Assembly (NCBI GenBank): GCA_945861305.1
Contig: CAMATW010000045.1
Span: 1 to 14,135 of the forward strand
Source of the DNA: Bordetella parapertussis
GTDB taxonomy: Bacteria > Pseudomonadota > Gammaproteobacteria > Burkholderiales > Burkholderiaceae_C
Direction of reading: 5' to 3'
Length of the DNA stretch: 14,135 nucleotides
The notes under the pieces are model-generated. The model was not told the origin of the DNA and did not search any database. It worked only from the letters and a program-made list of their open reading frames with translations. Positions 1 to 6,665 of the stretch are shown here, in pieces; position 1 is the stretch's first letter, and each line of letters starts with the position of its first letter. Position numbers and translations under genes: made by a program.

Positions 1-803
1 GTCAGCAGGTGTTCGCCGGCCTGGTGTGACAACTTGACCAAAGACAGTGCCTGGGGATTGTTGTTGAGCGAACCTACCAGCAAATCGTTGAAGCCCAAGA
101 TCGCATTCAAAGGGGTTCGCAATTCATGGCTCAGGGTAGAGATGAAGGAGTTTTGGAAGTTTTGCGATCGCAGCAAATCAGCACGCAGTTTCAACAACTC
201 TTGCTCATTGGCATGAGTGCGCTCAAGGTTGTTTTGAAATACCCGTTCAGACAACAGCGGCAAACCCAGCATGATTAAGCAATTCATCAAGTAGCTCAGG
301 CCGCTGTAGAGTTGAATGGCGCCACTGGTGGTGAAGTGCTGCGGGTACCAACCCTCGGCGCTTGCCCACCACACACCCGCATAACAAATCAAGGACACGA
401 TAAACCATGCCACCGCATGGACCACGCCAATCGCAAAAAGGGGAAGCAAAGGTAGCAAGGCAAACCAGCCCATGGCCACCGAAAACATGCCGCCTGAATG
501 GAAAGCCTCATTCAACAAATGCAAGCTGCTGATCACCAAACCGATATGCACCGCAACGCCTACGGGCAGGCCCATGATGGCGGCACCACTCAAAACCAAA
601 AATGCGCAAGCTGTGAGCAGCAAGGTGGTCTGCGAGGCTGTGTTGGGACTGAGAAATGACAGCAAAAAAAGTCCTATAGAAATGGCCCACACGATGATCA
701 AAAAAGGCCCTAGGTGGGTGGTACGAAATTTCTCAGGCAACCAAGTGGGCAGGACGATTTCCCACCAAGTTGATTTGAAGGTGGCGGCTTGCTCAGAGGG
801 CAT
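1..803 (-). CDS. Membrane sensor histidine kinase, C-terminus cut by window edge
   Basis: An open frame starts at ATG 803-801 and stays open to the left edge, giving 267 codons; the rest lies outside the window. About six hydrophobic segments occupy residues 33-185, followed by a short polar linker (about 188-215) and a HisKA dimerisation motif, SHELRTPLNAILGF, with the phospho-acceptor His at residue 226. It should autophosphorylate in response to an unknown signal sensed in or near the inner membrane. The ATPase domain and any receiver domain are not visible. The start overlaps the end of the upstream kinase gene by 11 bases (793-803), which suggests translational coupling. Membrane topology, a shared pattern (GG..S....W...LPL) and the H-box all resemble the upstream kinase, so the two look like tandem paralogues. 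The kinase call is firm; signal and output are unknown. Confidence 0.88.
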   Translation of the reverse strand, partial: MPSEQAATFKSTWWEIVLPTWLPEKFRTTHLGPFLIIVWAISIGLFLLSFLSPNTASQTTLLLTACAFLVLSGAAIMGLPVGVAVHIGLVISSLHLLNEAFHSGGMFSVAMGWFALLPLLPLFAIGVVHAVAWFIVSLICYAGVWWASAEGWYPQHFTTSGAIQLYSGLSYLMNCLIMLGLPLLSERVFQNNLERTHANEQELLKLRADLLRSQNFQNSFISTLSHELRTPLNAILGFNDLLVGSLNNNPQALSLVKLSHQAGEHLL

Positions 804-2547
804 GAGCGGTTTTGGCGGACATGGCGGCATGTACCAAGCTGTTGACGGTGGCGGCCAAGCTGGCTTTGTCCATGGGTTTGGGCAAGACCTCATTCATGCC
901 CGCCTCCAAACATTGTTGACGGTCTTGGGTGTGGGTGCTGGCGGTCAAGCCAATCACGGGGATATGACAGATGGGATCGAGCAGCTGCTGGCGTATGGCT
1001 TGACACGCTTGAGGGCCATTCATGCCGGGCATGAACATGTCCATCAACACCACATCGAACTGCGACTGCTGCAACAACTCAAGTGACTCCGGGCCGCTGG
1101 CGGTGTCCACGATGTCGGCCAAAGGCCAAATGCTTTGGCACATATAGCGGGCCACTTGCAAATTGACCGGGTTGTCGTCCACCACCAAGATGCGCATCGC
1201 GTAGTTGCTCAGGTCTGGCGTATGGATGCTGAGAGCGTGTGATGCAGGCGCGGCACAGGCCATCAAAGGCACACTGAACCAAAACCGCGAACCATGGCCC
1301 AGCGTGCTTTCTAGGCCTATGCTGCCGCCAAACAATGCCACCAACTGCTTGGAGATAGCCAAGCCCAAACCGGTGCCGCCAAACTGGCGCAGCGTGGCTT
1401 GGTCGGCGTGTTCAAAACGCTTAAAGATGTATTCTTGTAATTCTTCGGGGATGCCGCTGCCGCTGTCAACGACTTCAAACAGCAATTCGTTTTCATGGCG
1501 GGTCAAGCGTAGCAGCACTTCACCGTGGGCGGTGAACTTGAAAGCGTTGTCAAGCAAATGGCACAGCACCTCTTTCACCCGCAACGCATCCATGCTGACC
1601 CAGTCGGGAATGCTGGGGTCGAGTTCGGTAACCAAGCTGACCGGACTGTGCGGGGCGGGTGAGAAGGTGGCGCGGCATTGCGCCAAGGCATCGGACACCC
1701 TGACAGGTGCGGGGTTGAGCACCAAGCGACCGGCTTGGAGTTGGGAAAAATCCAAAATCTGGTTGACCAACTTCAGCAACTTGCCTGTGGACTGGCGAAT
1801 CAGCCGAACCGTTTCCAAATCTTTGGGGTCAAGCTGCATGTTTTCGAGCAACACATCGTTGAAACCCAAAATAGCGTTCATCGGGGTGCGCAATTCGTGA
1901 CCAACTGCCGCCACAAATTCGTCTTTATAGGCCTCTGATTTCAGCAAAGCCTGTCGGCTGCCTTCGAGCTCAAAGTTTCTTTCCTTCAGACTGACCAATT
2001 GCTGCTTGTTCAATACGTAATAAAACACGGGTACCCAAAATACATTGGCCGCCACGCACATCAAAGAGATCGCCGCCCAATTGAGATGCTTTTCTTTGAA
2101 AGCAAAATCGCTGGGCAAATACCCAAAAAACGTCAAGGTAAACAAGCTGCCAATGGCGCTCATCACCACAGCGACCCAAATAAAGGTTTCTTTGAAACCC
2201 ATCAATACCAAGCAAGGCAGGGGCAAAATGCCAAGCCACAGGATTTGTGGCGATGCCAAGCCACCGGTGTTCATGCAGATGATGTAAACGAGCGAGAAGC
2301 ACGCCGCCAGCAAAGCGTGGGTGACCGCTGCCACGGGCCATTTGCGCCAGACATACACAACGCTGATCAAGGACAGCGCGGCCATGGTCAGCAGACTTAA
2401 GGTAATTTGTTCAAAAGGGCTGGCAAGAAAACAAAAGCCGCCAATGATCAGCAAGGCTACGCAGATATAACAGCGCAAAATAAAGTGACGCTGACTCAAT
2501 AAATCATTGGGCCAGTGTTGGGCAAAAAATCCAGCCAAAGCATGCAT
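793..2547 (-). CDS. Membrane hybrid histidine kinase with C-terminal receiver domain
   Basis: A 584-residue hybrid sensor kinase. Six hydrophobic segments span roughly residues 22-178, followed by a helical linker to about 210. The HisKA domain has AAVGHELRTPMNAILGF with phospho-acceptor His217. The ATPase domain shows an N box (LLDNAFKF, Asn334), a G1 box (DSGSG, 361-365) and a G2 box (GGTGLGLAI, 390-398), so it looks catalytically intact. A receiver domain from about 452 has the acidic pair Asp457/Asp458, phospho-acceptor Asp503 (VVLMDMFMPGMNG), Thr535 and Lys557. There is no DNA-binding or Hpt domain, so phosphate must pass to a separate partner that is not in the window. The downstream kinase overlaps its stop codon; glutathione peroxidase lies 67 bases upstream. 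No clear Shine-Dalgarno precedes ATG 2547. The signal is unknown. Confidence 0.93.
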   Translation of the reverse strand: MHALAGFFAQHWPNDLLSQRHFILRCYICVALLIIGGFCFLASPFEQITLSLLTMAALSLISVVYVWRKWPVAAVTHALLAACFSLVYIICMNTGGLASPQILWLGILPLPCLVLMGFKETFIWVAVVMSAIGSLFTLTFFGYLPSDFAFKEKHLNWAAISLMCVAANVFWVPVFYYVLNKQQLVSLKERNFELEGSRQALLKSEAYKDEFVAAVGHELRTPMNAILGFNDVLLENMQLDPKDLETVRLIRQSTGKLLKLVNQILDFSQLQAGRLVLNPAPVRVSDALAQCRATFSPAPHSPVSLVTELDPSIPDWVSMDALRVKEVLCHLLDNAFKFTAHGEVLLRLTRHENELLFEVVDSGSGIPEELQEYIFKRFEHADQATLRQFGGTGLGLAISKQLVALFGGSIGLESTLGHGSRFWFSVPLMACAAPASHALSIHTPDLSNYAMRILVVDDNPVNLQVARYMCQSIWPLADIVDTASGPESLELLQQSQFDVVLMDMFMPGMNGPQACQAIRQQLLDPICHIPVIGLTASTHTQDRQQCLEAGMNEVLPKPMDKASLAATVNSLVHAAMSAKTAHAL

Positions 2548-2572
2548 AACTGCATGATAACTATGGCTCGGC

Positions 2573-2584
2573 GGTTTTAAAACC
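2573..2584. repeat. 12-bp perfect palindrome upstream of hybrid kinase gene
   Basis: GGTTTTAAAACC is a perfect 12-base palindrome in the 67-base gap between the glutathione peroxidase gene and the hybrid kinase gene, 25 bases before the kinase start. The octamer AACCTAAA occurs twice nearby (2581-2588 and 2612-2619), the second copy overlapping the peroxidase stop codon. It could be an operator, but a palindrome of this length is expected a few times by chance in 14 kb, so function is unproven. Confidence 0.25.
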
Positions 2585-2614
2585 TAAAGTACTGCTCAGT
2601 ATCTACAAAATAAC

Positions 2615-3100
2615 CTAAATAGCTAAGGCGGCGCTAATGTCTTTGCTGACCGAGGCGGGGGTGTCCATTGAGCCGTAACGCGTGACGGTTGTGCCATCTT
2701 TGGAGACCAAGAATTTGGTGAAGTTCCATTTGATGCCCTCGCTGCCCAGCACGCCAGGCGCCTGGCCCTTGAGCCATTGGTACAGCGGATGCGCTTGAGC
2801 GCCGTTCACCTCGGTTTTGGCCATCATGGGAAACGACACGCCATAGTTCTTTTGGCAAAAAGCACCAATTTCTTCATTGCTGCCAGGGTCTTGGCTGCCA
2901 AACTGGTTACAGGGAAAGCCCAACACCACCAAGCCTTGGTCAGCAAACTCTTGGTGCAATTTTTCCAGACCCGCAAACTGAGGCGTGAAGCCACAGGCGC
3001 TGGCGGTGTTGACAATTAACATCACTTTGCCTTGGTAGGCACTGAGCGCCACTGTGTGGCCATCGATGGATTGGGCTTCAAAATCATAAACAGTTGACAT
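2615..3100 (-). CDS. Glutathione peroxidase family (cysteine, thioredoxin-type) peroxidase
   Basis: A 161-residue thiol peroxidase of the glutathione peroxidase family, close to full length for non-selenium bacterial and yeast members. It should reduce hydrogen peroxide or organic and lipid hydroperoxides in the cytoplasm; no signal peptide is seen. The peroxidatic cysteine is Cys36 in NTASACGF, where animal enzymes carry selenocysteine. The remaining tetrad is Gln70 (GSQDPG), Trp125 and Asn126 (IKWNFTKFL). Cys82 sits where yeast Gpx3 has its resolving cysteine, so the enzyme probably cycles through a Cys36-Cys82 disulfide and uses thioredoxin rather than glutathione (family knowledge). The start ATG 3100 is supported by GGAG at 3108-3111 with 7 bases between. 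The EamA permease gene ends 33 bases upstream, and a membrane kinase gene begins 67 bases downstream in the same direction. Confidence 0.95.
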   Translation of the reverse strand: MSTVYDFEAQSIDGHTVALSAYQGKVMLIVNTASACGFTPQFAGLEKLHQEFADQGLVVLGFPCNQFGSQDPGSNEEIGAFCQKNYGVSFPMMAKTEVNGAQAHPLYQWLKGQAPGVLGSEGIKWNFTKFLVSKDGTTVTRYGSMDTPASVSKDISAALAI

Positions 3101-3107
3101 GTGTTTT

Positions 3108-3111
3108 CTCC
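3108..3111 (-). promoter_or_regulatory. Ribosome binding site of the glutathione peroxidase gene
   Basis: GGAG on the minus strand lies 7 bases before ATG 3100, standard Shine-Dalgarno spacing, and fixes the start of the peroxidase. Confidence 0.7.
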
Positions 3112-3133
3112 AAAATTTAGCAAGCTATTGTCG

Positions 3134-4009
3134 CTAATCTGGCTTGTCCCTGCTGGGCCAAGCCGCTAAAGCTGCTGCCAGGACAATCAGCAAACCGCCG
3201 ACCAGCTTGCGTGTGCTGAGTTCCGAGGCGCCCAGCGCCACCGATGAAAGCGTGGCAAACACAATCTCCGAGAGCATCACCAAGGCGGTGGTGCTGGCCG
3301 CCAAACGCGCCGCCCCAAACTGCAAACTCAGGTTAGAGGCCAGCAGCAATACCGCCAAGGCCAAGGCATAGGGCCACCATGCATAGTCTTGTGGCCAAAC
3401 GACCAAGCCAGACGGCGCTCCCGCCAGTGCGGCCAAGGCGGTCAAGGCCATGCCCCCGCCAAACATGCCCGCCATGCGATCGGCTTCGGGCAGGTAGGAC
3501 AGCTTTTTCAGCATGGCGTTGTTCAGTGCAAAGCTGGCGCCGCCTAAAAGCGCCAAATAATCCATGGCTGAAGCGGGCCAAGGCCAATCCATCTCGGGGG
3601 TTTTCAGCACCAGCGCCACCCCGCACAAGGCCAGCGCCAATCGCAGCAGTGACCAGCGGGTGGGGCGCTCATCCAACAGCAACCAAGCAAACAACACCGA
3701 CCAAGCGGGCATGGTGTAAAAAAGCAGCACCACCCGCACCACATCGCCCAAGGTGACGGCCCAGTTAAAACCCAAATTGGTCAAACCCGAGCCCAAAAAA
3801 AGCCACCATAGCGCGGGGTGTTCCACCATGCTGCGCCAAGTATGGGGACGCAGCACCGTGATGCAAACACAAGCAAAGCCGTACATGAAAGCGGTGGCCC
3901 ACAAAGGGTGCAGACCCAGCGTCTGCATCTCGCGCAAGGGCCACCAACTCAGGCCGAAAACTAGGGCATTGAAAAGCAGGCCCAGCACAGGCCCCCAAGA
4001 GCTTGTCAT
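3134..4009 (-). CDS. EamA/DMT-family inner-membrane transporter
   Basis: A 291-residue, almost wholly hydrophobic protein with about ten predicted membrane helices and two internally related halves, as expected for the EamA (drug/metabolite transporter) family. The end of each EamA repeat is visible: LFYTMPAWSVLFAWLLLDE in the first half (about 96-114) and LVMLSEIVFATLSSVALG in the second (about 243-260). Typical length is 280-310 residues, so it is complete. Members export amino acids, drugs or other metabolites, and the substrate cannot be read from sequence. The start ATG 4009 lies only 4 bases after the lplT stop and no strong Shine-Dalgarno is visible, so it is probably translated by coupling to lplT. 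The glutathione peroxidase gene follows 33 bases downstream. Confidence 0.92.
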   Translation of the reverse strand: MTSSWGPVLGLLFNALVFGLSWWPLREMQTLGLHPLWATAFMYGFACVCITVLRPHTWRSMVEHPALWWLFLGSGLTNLGFNWAVTLGDVVRVVLLFYTMPAWSVLFAWLLLDERPTRWSLLRLALALCGVALVLKTPEMDWPWPASAMDYLALLGGASFALNNAMLKKLSYLPEADRMAGMFGGGMALTALAALAGAPSGLVVWPQDYAWWPYALALAVLLLASNLSLQFGAARLAASTTALVMLSEIVFATLSSVALGASELSTRKLVGGLLIVLAAALAAWPSRDKPD

Positions 4010-4013
4010 GGTT

Positions 4014-5318
4014 TCAGTGGGATGGGTCTTGGCGGGCGATATCGAGCAAGCGCTCCACCACTTGGGCGTGGTGTTTGCAGTTGCTTTGGTGCCAGCGGTG
4101 TATCAGCCACATATTGCCAGCCACAATAACGCCAAAGCAAACGATGGCGTTGAAGGCACTTAGGCCCATTGCTGATGCCGCGGCATATAAGCCACCCAGC
4201 GCCAAGATACAGGCCTGCTCATTGAAGTTTTGAACCGCGATGGAGCGACCTGCACCCATCAGGTTGTGGCCTCGGTGTTGCAGCAAGGCGTTCATGGGCA
4301 CCACCAAAAACCCGCCCAAGCCACCCAGCAAAATGAAAAACGGCGCGGCAACCCAAACGTTGTCGATGAAATTCATCACCAGCACCAGCAAGCCCATGGC
4401 GATGCCCAAGAACATCAAGCGCGGCGCATCTGCCAAACTTGTGCGCATCGAAGCCACCACCGCACCTACAGCGGTGCCTATGGCGATGACACCTACCAAA
4501 GAAGACGCTTGGGTGGTGGTGTAGCCCAAAGCCACCGCGCTCCATGCCAGGACGATGTAACGCAAGTTGCCGCTCGCACCCCAAAACAAGGTGGTGGTGG
4601 CCAAGGAAATTTGGCCCAATTTGTCGCGCCACAAGCGTTGGTTGCATTGCCAAAAATCGGGTATCAAGGCCAGCAAGTGGTAGGCCAAGGAATGCTGGTC
4701 ATTGGCCTTGAGCGGAATCAAGTCAACACCTGTGTCAGGAATGCGGGTGTTGAACCAAGCCGCTAGGCCATATAAAAAAACCAAAACACAAATAGCGGCT
4801 TCAGGGGAGGTGTCAATGGGGGTGTCAATCAGCGGGAAATCAAAGCTCAGTAAATAAGCTGAGATATGCGGGCCTACCAATTGACCGCCAAGCAACACAC
4901 CCAAGATGATGGAGGCGATGGTCAGGCCTTCAATCCAACCATTGGCTTTGACAAGCAATGAAGCAGGCAGCAATTCGGTAAGGATGCCGTACTTGGCAGG
5001 CGAATACGCCGCCGCACCCAATCCCACAATGGCGTAGGAGAGCAAAGGGTGTGAACCAAACAGCATCATCAAGCAGCCCAGTACCTTGATACCGTTGCTC
5101 ATGAACATGACCTGCCCCTTGGGGCGCGAGTCGGCAAAAGCGCCCACAAAAGGAGCGAGCACGACATAAAACAAGGCGAACATGGGCACCAACGCAGCGC
5201 GTTGCCACTCGGCACCCCCCCCCGCTTTGATCAATTCGACGGCTGCTACAAACAAGGCGTTGTCAGCCAAAGAGCTGAAAAACTGCGCCGCCATGATGGT
5301 GTAAAAACCGCGCTTCAT
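4014..5318 (-). CDS. lplT: Lysophospholipid transporter LplT (MFS)
   Basis: A 434-residue major facilitator protein that matches LplT as I recall it from Escherichia coli. Shared blocks are SLADNAL (16-22), a motif-A-like APFVGAFADSRPKGQVM (55-71), GAAAYSPAKYGILTELLP (101-118), LVKANGWIE (122-130), TLFWGASGNLR, and near the C-terminus LGGFLVVPMNALLQHRG and AVQNFNEQA. LplT flips lysophospholipids, chiefly lysophosphatidylethanolamine, across the inner membrane to its cytoplasmic face for re-acylation by Aas. In enteric bacteria lplT adjoins aas; no acyltransferase gene is present in this window. It is somewhat longer than the roughly 400-residue enteric protein, mainly in the loop around 190-210. 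The EamA gene follows after 4 bases. A likely promoter lies at 5402-5429, leaving a leader of about 75 bases. No clear Shine-Dalgarno precedes ATG 5318. Confidence 0.95.
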   Translation of the reverse strand: MKRGFYTIMAAQFFSSLADNALFVAAVELIKAGGGAEWQRAALVPMFALFYVVLAPFVGAFADSRPKGQVMFMSNGIKVLGCLMMLFGSHPLLSYAIVGLGAAAYSPAKYGILTELLPASLLVKANGWIEGLTIASIILGVLLGGQLVGPHISAYLLSFDFPLIDTPIDTSPEAAICVLVFLYGLAAWFNTRIPDTGVDLIPLKANDQHSLAYHLLALIPDFWQCNQRLWRDKLGQISLATTTLFWGASGNLRYIVLAWSAVALGYTTTQASSLVGVIAIGTAVGAVVASMRTSLADAPRLMFLGIAMGLLVLVMNFIDNVWVAAPFFILLGGLGGFLVVPMNALLQHRGHNLMGAGRSIAVQNFNEQACILALGGLYAAASAMGLSAFNAIVCFGVIVAGNMWLIHRWHQSNCKHHAQVVERLLDIARQDPSH

Positions 5319-5449
5319 AAGGACAGAGACAAGTAGGGGCGGCGGTTCAAGGAAGAGGGCATGAGAGGTGAAATAGGGGCGAAAGCCCTGAGTACTTGAG
5401 AGTTATATCACGCCGTTTGTGCTTGTCTGAGCCTGCGACAATTGCCCCC
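5319..5449. other. Divergent intergenic region between lplT and alr
   Basis: This 131-base region separates the two divergent starts. It holds the lplT promoter candidate (5402-5429) and a small hairpin at 5377-5388, GGGC-GAAA-GCCC, a 4-bp stem closed by a GNRA-type loop on the plus strand, lying within the predicted lplT leader. I see no convincing sigma-70 promoter facing alr and no further open frame that looks real. Confidence 0.5.
5402..5429 (-). promoter_or_regulatory. Predicted extended -10 promoter for lplT
   Basis: On the minus strand the -10 hexamer TATAAC (5407-5402; five of six to consensus) carries an upstream TG at 5410-5409, making an extended -10 element (TGATATAAC). A -35 candidate CAGACA (5429-5424; four of six) lies 16 bases upstream. 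Transcription would begin near 5395 and run into lplT and probably the EamA gene. This is read from sequence alone, not measured. Confidence 0.45.
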
Positions 5450-6547
5450 ATGCCACGTCCTCTCCATGCTGTCATCCACACGCAGGCTCTGCAGAGCAAC
5501 CTTGCGCGGGTGCGGCATGCTGCTGGTGACGCCTGTGTGTGGGCGGTGGTCAAAGCCAATGCCTATGGCCATGGTGTGGCGCGTGTGTTTGAAGGCTTGC
5601 GCGCTGCCGATGGCTTTGCGGTGCTGGATTTGGCAGAGGCCCAAATTTTGCGCGATATGGACTGGCGAGGCCCGATTTTGTTGCTTGAAGGTGTGTTCGA
5701 GCAGCGAGATTTGGAGCTGTGTTCGCGCCTCGATCTGTGGCATGTGGTGCATACCGAGGCACAAATTGACATGCTGAGTCGGCACAAAACCCAAGTGCCA
5801 CATCGCGTGTTTTTGAAAATGAACAGCGGCATGAACCGCTTGGGCTTTGCGCCAGAGCGTTTTCGATCGGCATGGGTGCGCTTGAACGCCTTGCCGCAGG
5901 TGGATGAAATCACCTTGATGACCCATTTCGCCCATGCCGATGACGCCGTGGGTGTGAGCGCGCAACTTCAAGTGTTTAAACATACCAGCCATGACTTGTC
6001 CGGCGAGCGCAGCTTGGCCAACAGTGCAGCTGTTTTGCGCTACGGCACCGATGCCACTGTGCTGGGCGATTGGGTGCGCCCAGGCATTGCTTTGTATGGC
6101 AGCGCACCCGACCATCCCCTGCACAGCTCAGCGCATTGGGGTTTGCTGCCGGCCATGAGTTTGCGCAGCCAACTCATCAGCGTGCAAGATTTAAAGGCCG
6201 GCGACGAGGTGGGTTATGGCGGCGTTTTCAAAGCGCCATATGCCATGCGCATCGGGGTGGTGGCCTGCGGTTATGCCGACGGCTACCCGCGCCATGCGCC
6301 CAGTGGCACGCCGGTGTTGGTAGGTGGTGAACGTTGTGCAACGGTCGGGCGCGTCAGCATGGATATGTTGTGTGTCGACCTCACACCCGTACCCCAAGCG
6401 CTTGTGGGCACAGAGGTCGCTTTATGGGGCCAAGCCACTACCGGCGAGGTGTTGTGCATAGACGAGGTCGCTGCTGCTGCGGGTACCGTGGGCTATGAAA
6501 TCATGTGTGCCTTAGCACCTCGCGTACCCGTCTCTCAAGAAAATTAA
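5450..6547 (+). CDS. alr: Alanine racemase (PLP-dependent)
   Basis: A 365-residue alanine racemase, the usual length, interconverting L- and D-alanine with pyridoxal phosphate to supply D-alanine for peptidoglycan. The N-terminal barrel carries the PLP lysine, Lys35, in WAVVKANAYGHG. LKMNSGMNRLGF (122-133) forms the next conserved block, with Arg130 close to the cofactor. Tyr256 in EVGYGGVF is the second catalytic base, contributed by the other subunit of the dimer, and GRVSMDM (300-306) is the C-terminal signature. The ATG at 5450 is chosen because the protein then starts MPRPLHAVIHTQAL, right for the family; a longer frame from TTG 5396 adds 18 residues with no family match. No clear Shine-Dalgarno precedes either start. 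It diverges from lplT, and the beta-propeller gene follows with its own promoter. Confidence 0.96.
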   Translation: MPRPLHAVIHTQALQSNLARVRHAAGDACVWAVVKANAYGHGVARVFEGLRAADGFAVLDLAEAQILRDMDWRGPILLLEGVFEQRDLELCSRLDLWHVVHTEAQIDMLSRHKTQVPHRVFLKMNSGMNRLGFAPERFRSAWVRLNALPQVDEITLMTHFAHADDAVGVSAQLQVFKHTSHDLSGERSLANSAAVLRYGTDATVLGDWVRPGIALYGSAPDHPLHSSAHWGLLPAMSLRSQLISVQDLKAGDEVGYGGVFKAPYAMRIGVVACGYADGYPRHAPSGTPVLVGGERCATVGRVSMDMLCVDLTPVPQALVGTEVALWGQATTGEVLCIDEVAAAAGTVGYEIMCALAPRVPVSQEN

Positions 6548-6587
6548 TCGTGGTCAGATCCAGATAAATAGGGCGGGTAAACGATGG

Positions 6588-6616
6588 TTGGATAGGCCGC
6601 AGACTGGATTTATATT
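6588..6616 (+). promoter_or_regulatory. Predicted sigma-70 promoter of the beta-propeller gene
   Basis: TTGGAT (6588-6593) and TATATT (6611-6616; five of six to the -10 consensus) are separated by exactly 17 bases. Transcription would start about 6623, giving a leader of about 43 bases before ATG 6666. The -35 match is only the first three bases, so confidence is moderate. Confidence 0.5.
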
Positions 6617-6652
6617 GCTTGTTCTAATTTGTTTCAGTCTTTCAACCCCAAT

Positions 6653-6656
6653 GGAG
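6653..6656 (+). promoter_or_regulatory. Ribosome binding site deciding the beta-propeller start
   Basis: GGAG lies 9 bases before ATG 6666 and favours that codon over the upstream in-frame TTG 6588, which overlaps the predicted -35 element. An in-frame ATG at 6675 is a less likely alternative. Confidence 0.6.
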
Positions 6657-6665
6657 AATTCAGGC

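Noticed and set aside
1205..1900. Plus-strand open frame of 231 codons opposite the hybrid kinase
   Set aside because: Antisense to the HisKA/ATPase region of an intact kinase. Its Ser/Thr/Lys/Arg-rich translation has no recognisable domain.
2590..2601. Small inverted repeat TACTGCTCAGTA as a terminator after the peroxidase gene
   Set aside because: The stem is only 4-5 bp with a 2-4 base loop and no T-run follows, too weak to call a terminator.
3379..3756. Plus-strand frame of 125 codons opposite the EamA permease
   Set aside because: Pro/Arg/Ala-rich shadow of a hydrophobic membrane-protein gene; no start signal.
5377..5388. GGGC-GAAA-GCCC hairpin as an independent RNA element
   Set aside because: A 4-bp stem is easily found by chance; nothing around it resembles a known riboswitch, so it is only mentioned under the intergenic region.
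5396..5449. N-terminal extension of alanine racemase from TTG 5396
   Set aside because: The 18 extra residues do not match the family N-terminus, and the codons overlap the predicted lplT promoter; ATG 5450 is the better start.
5408..6124. Minus-strand open frame of 238 codons opposite alr
   Set aside because: Fully antisense to alanine racemase, with a His/Gln/Ala-rich translation, no Shine-Dalgarno and no motifs.
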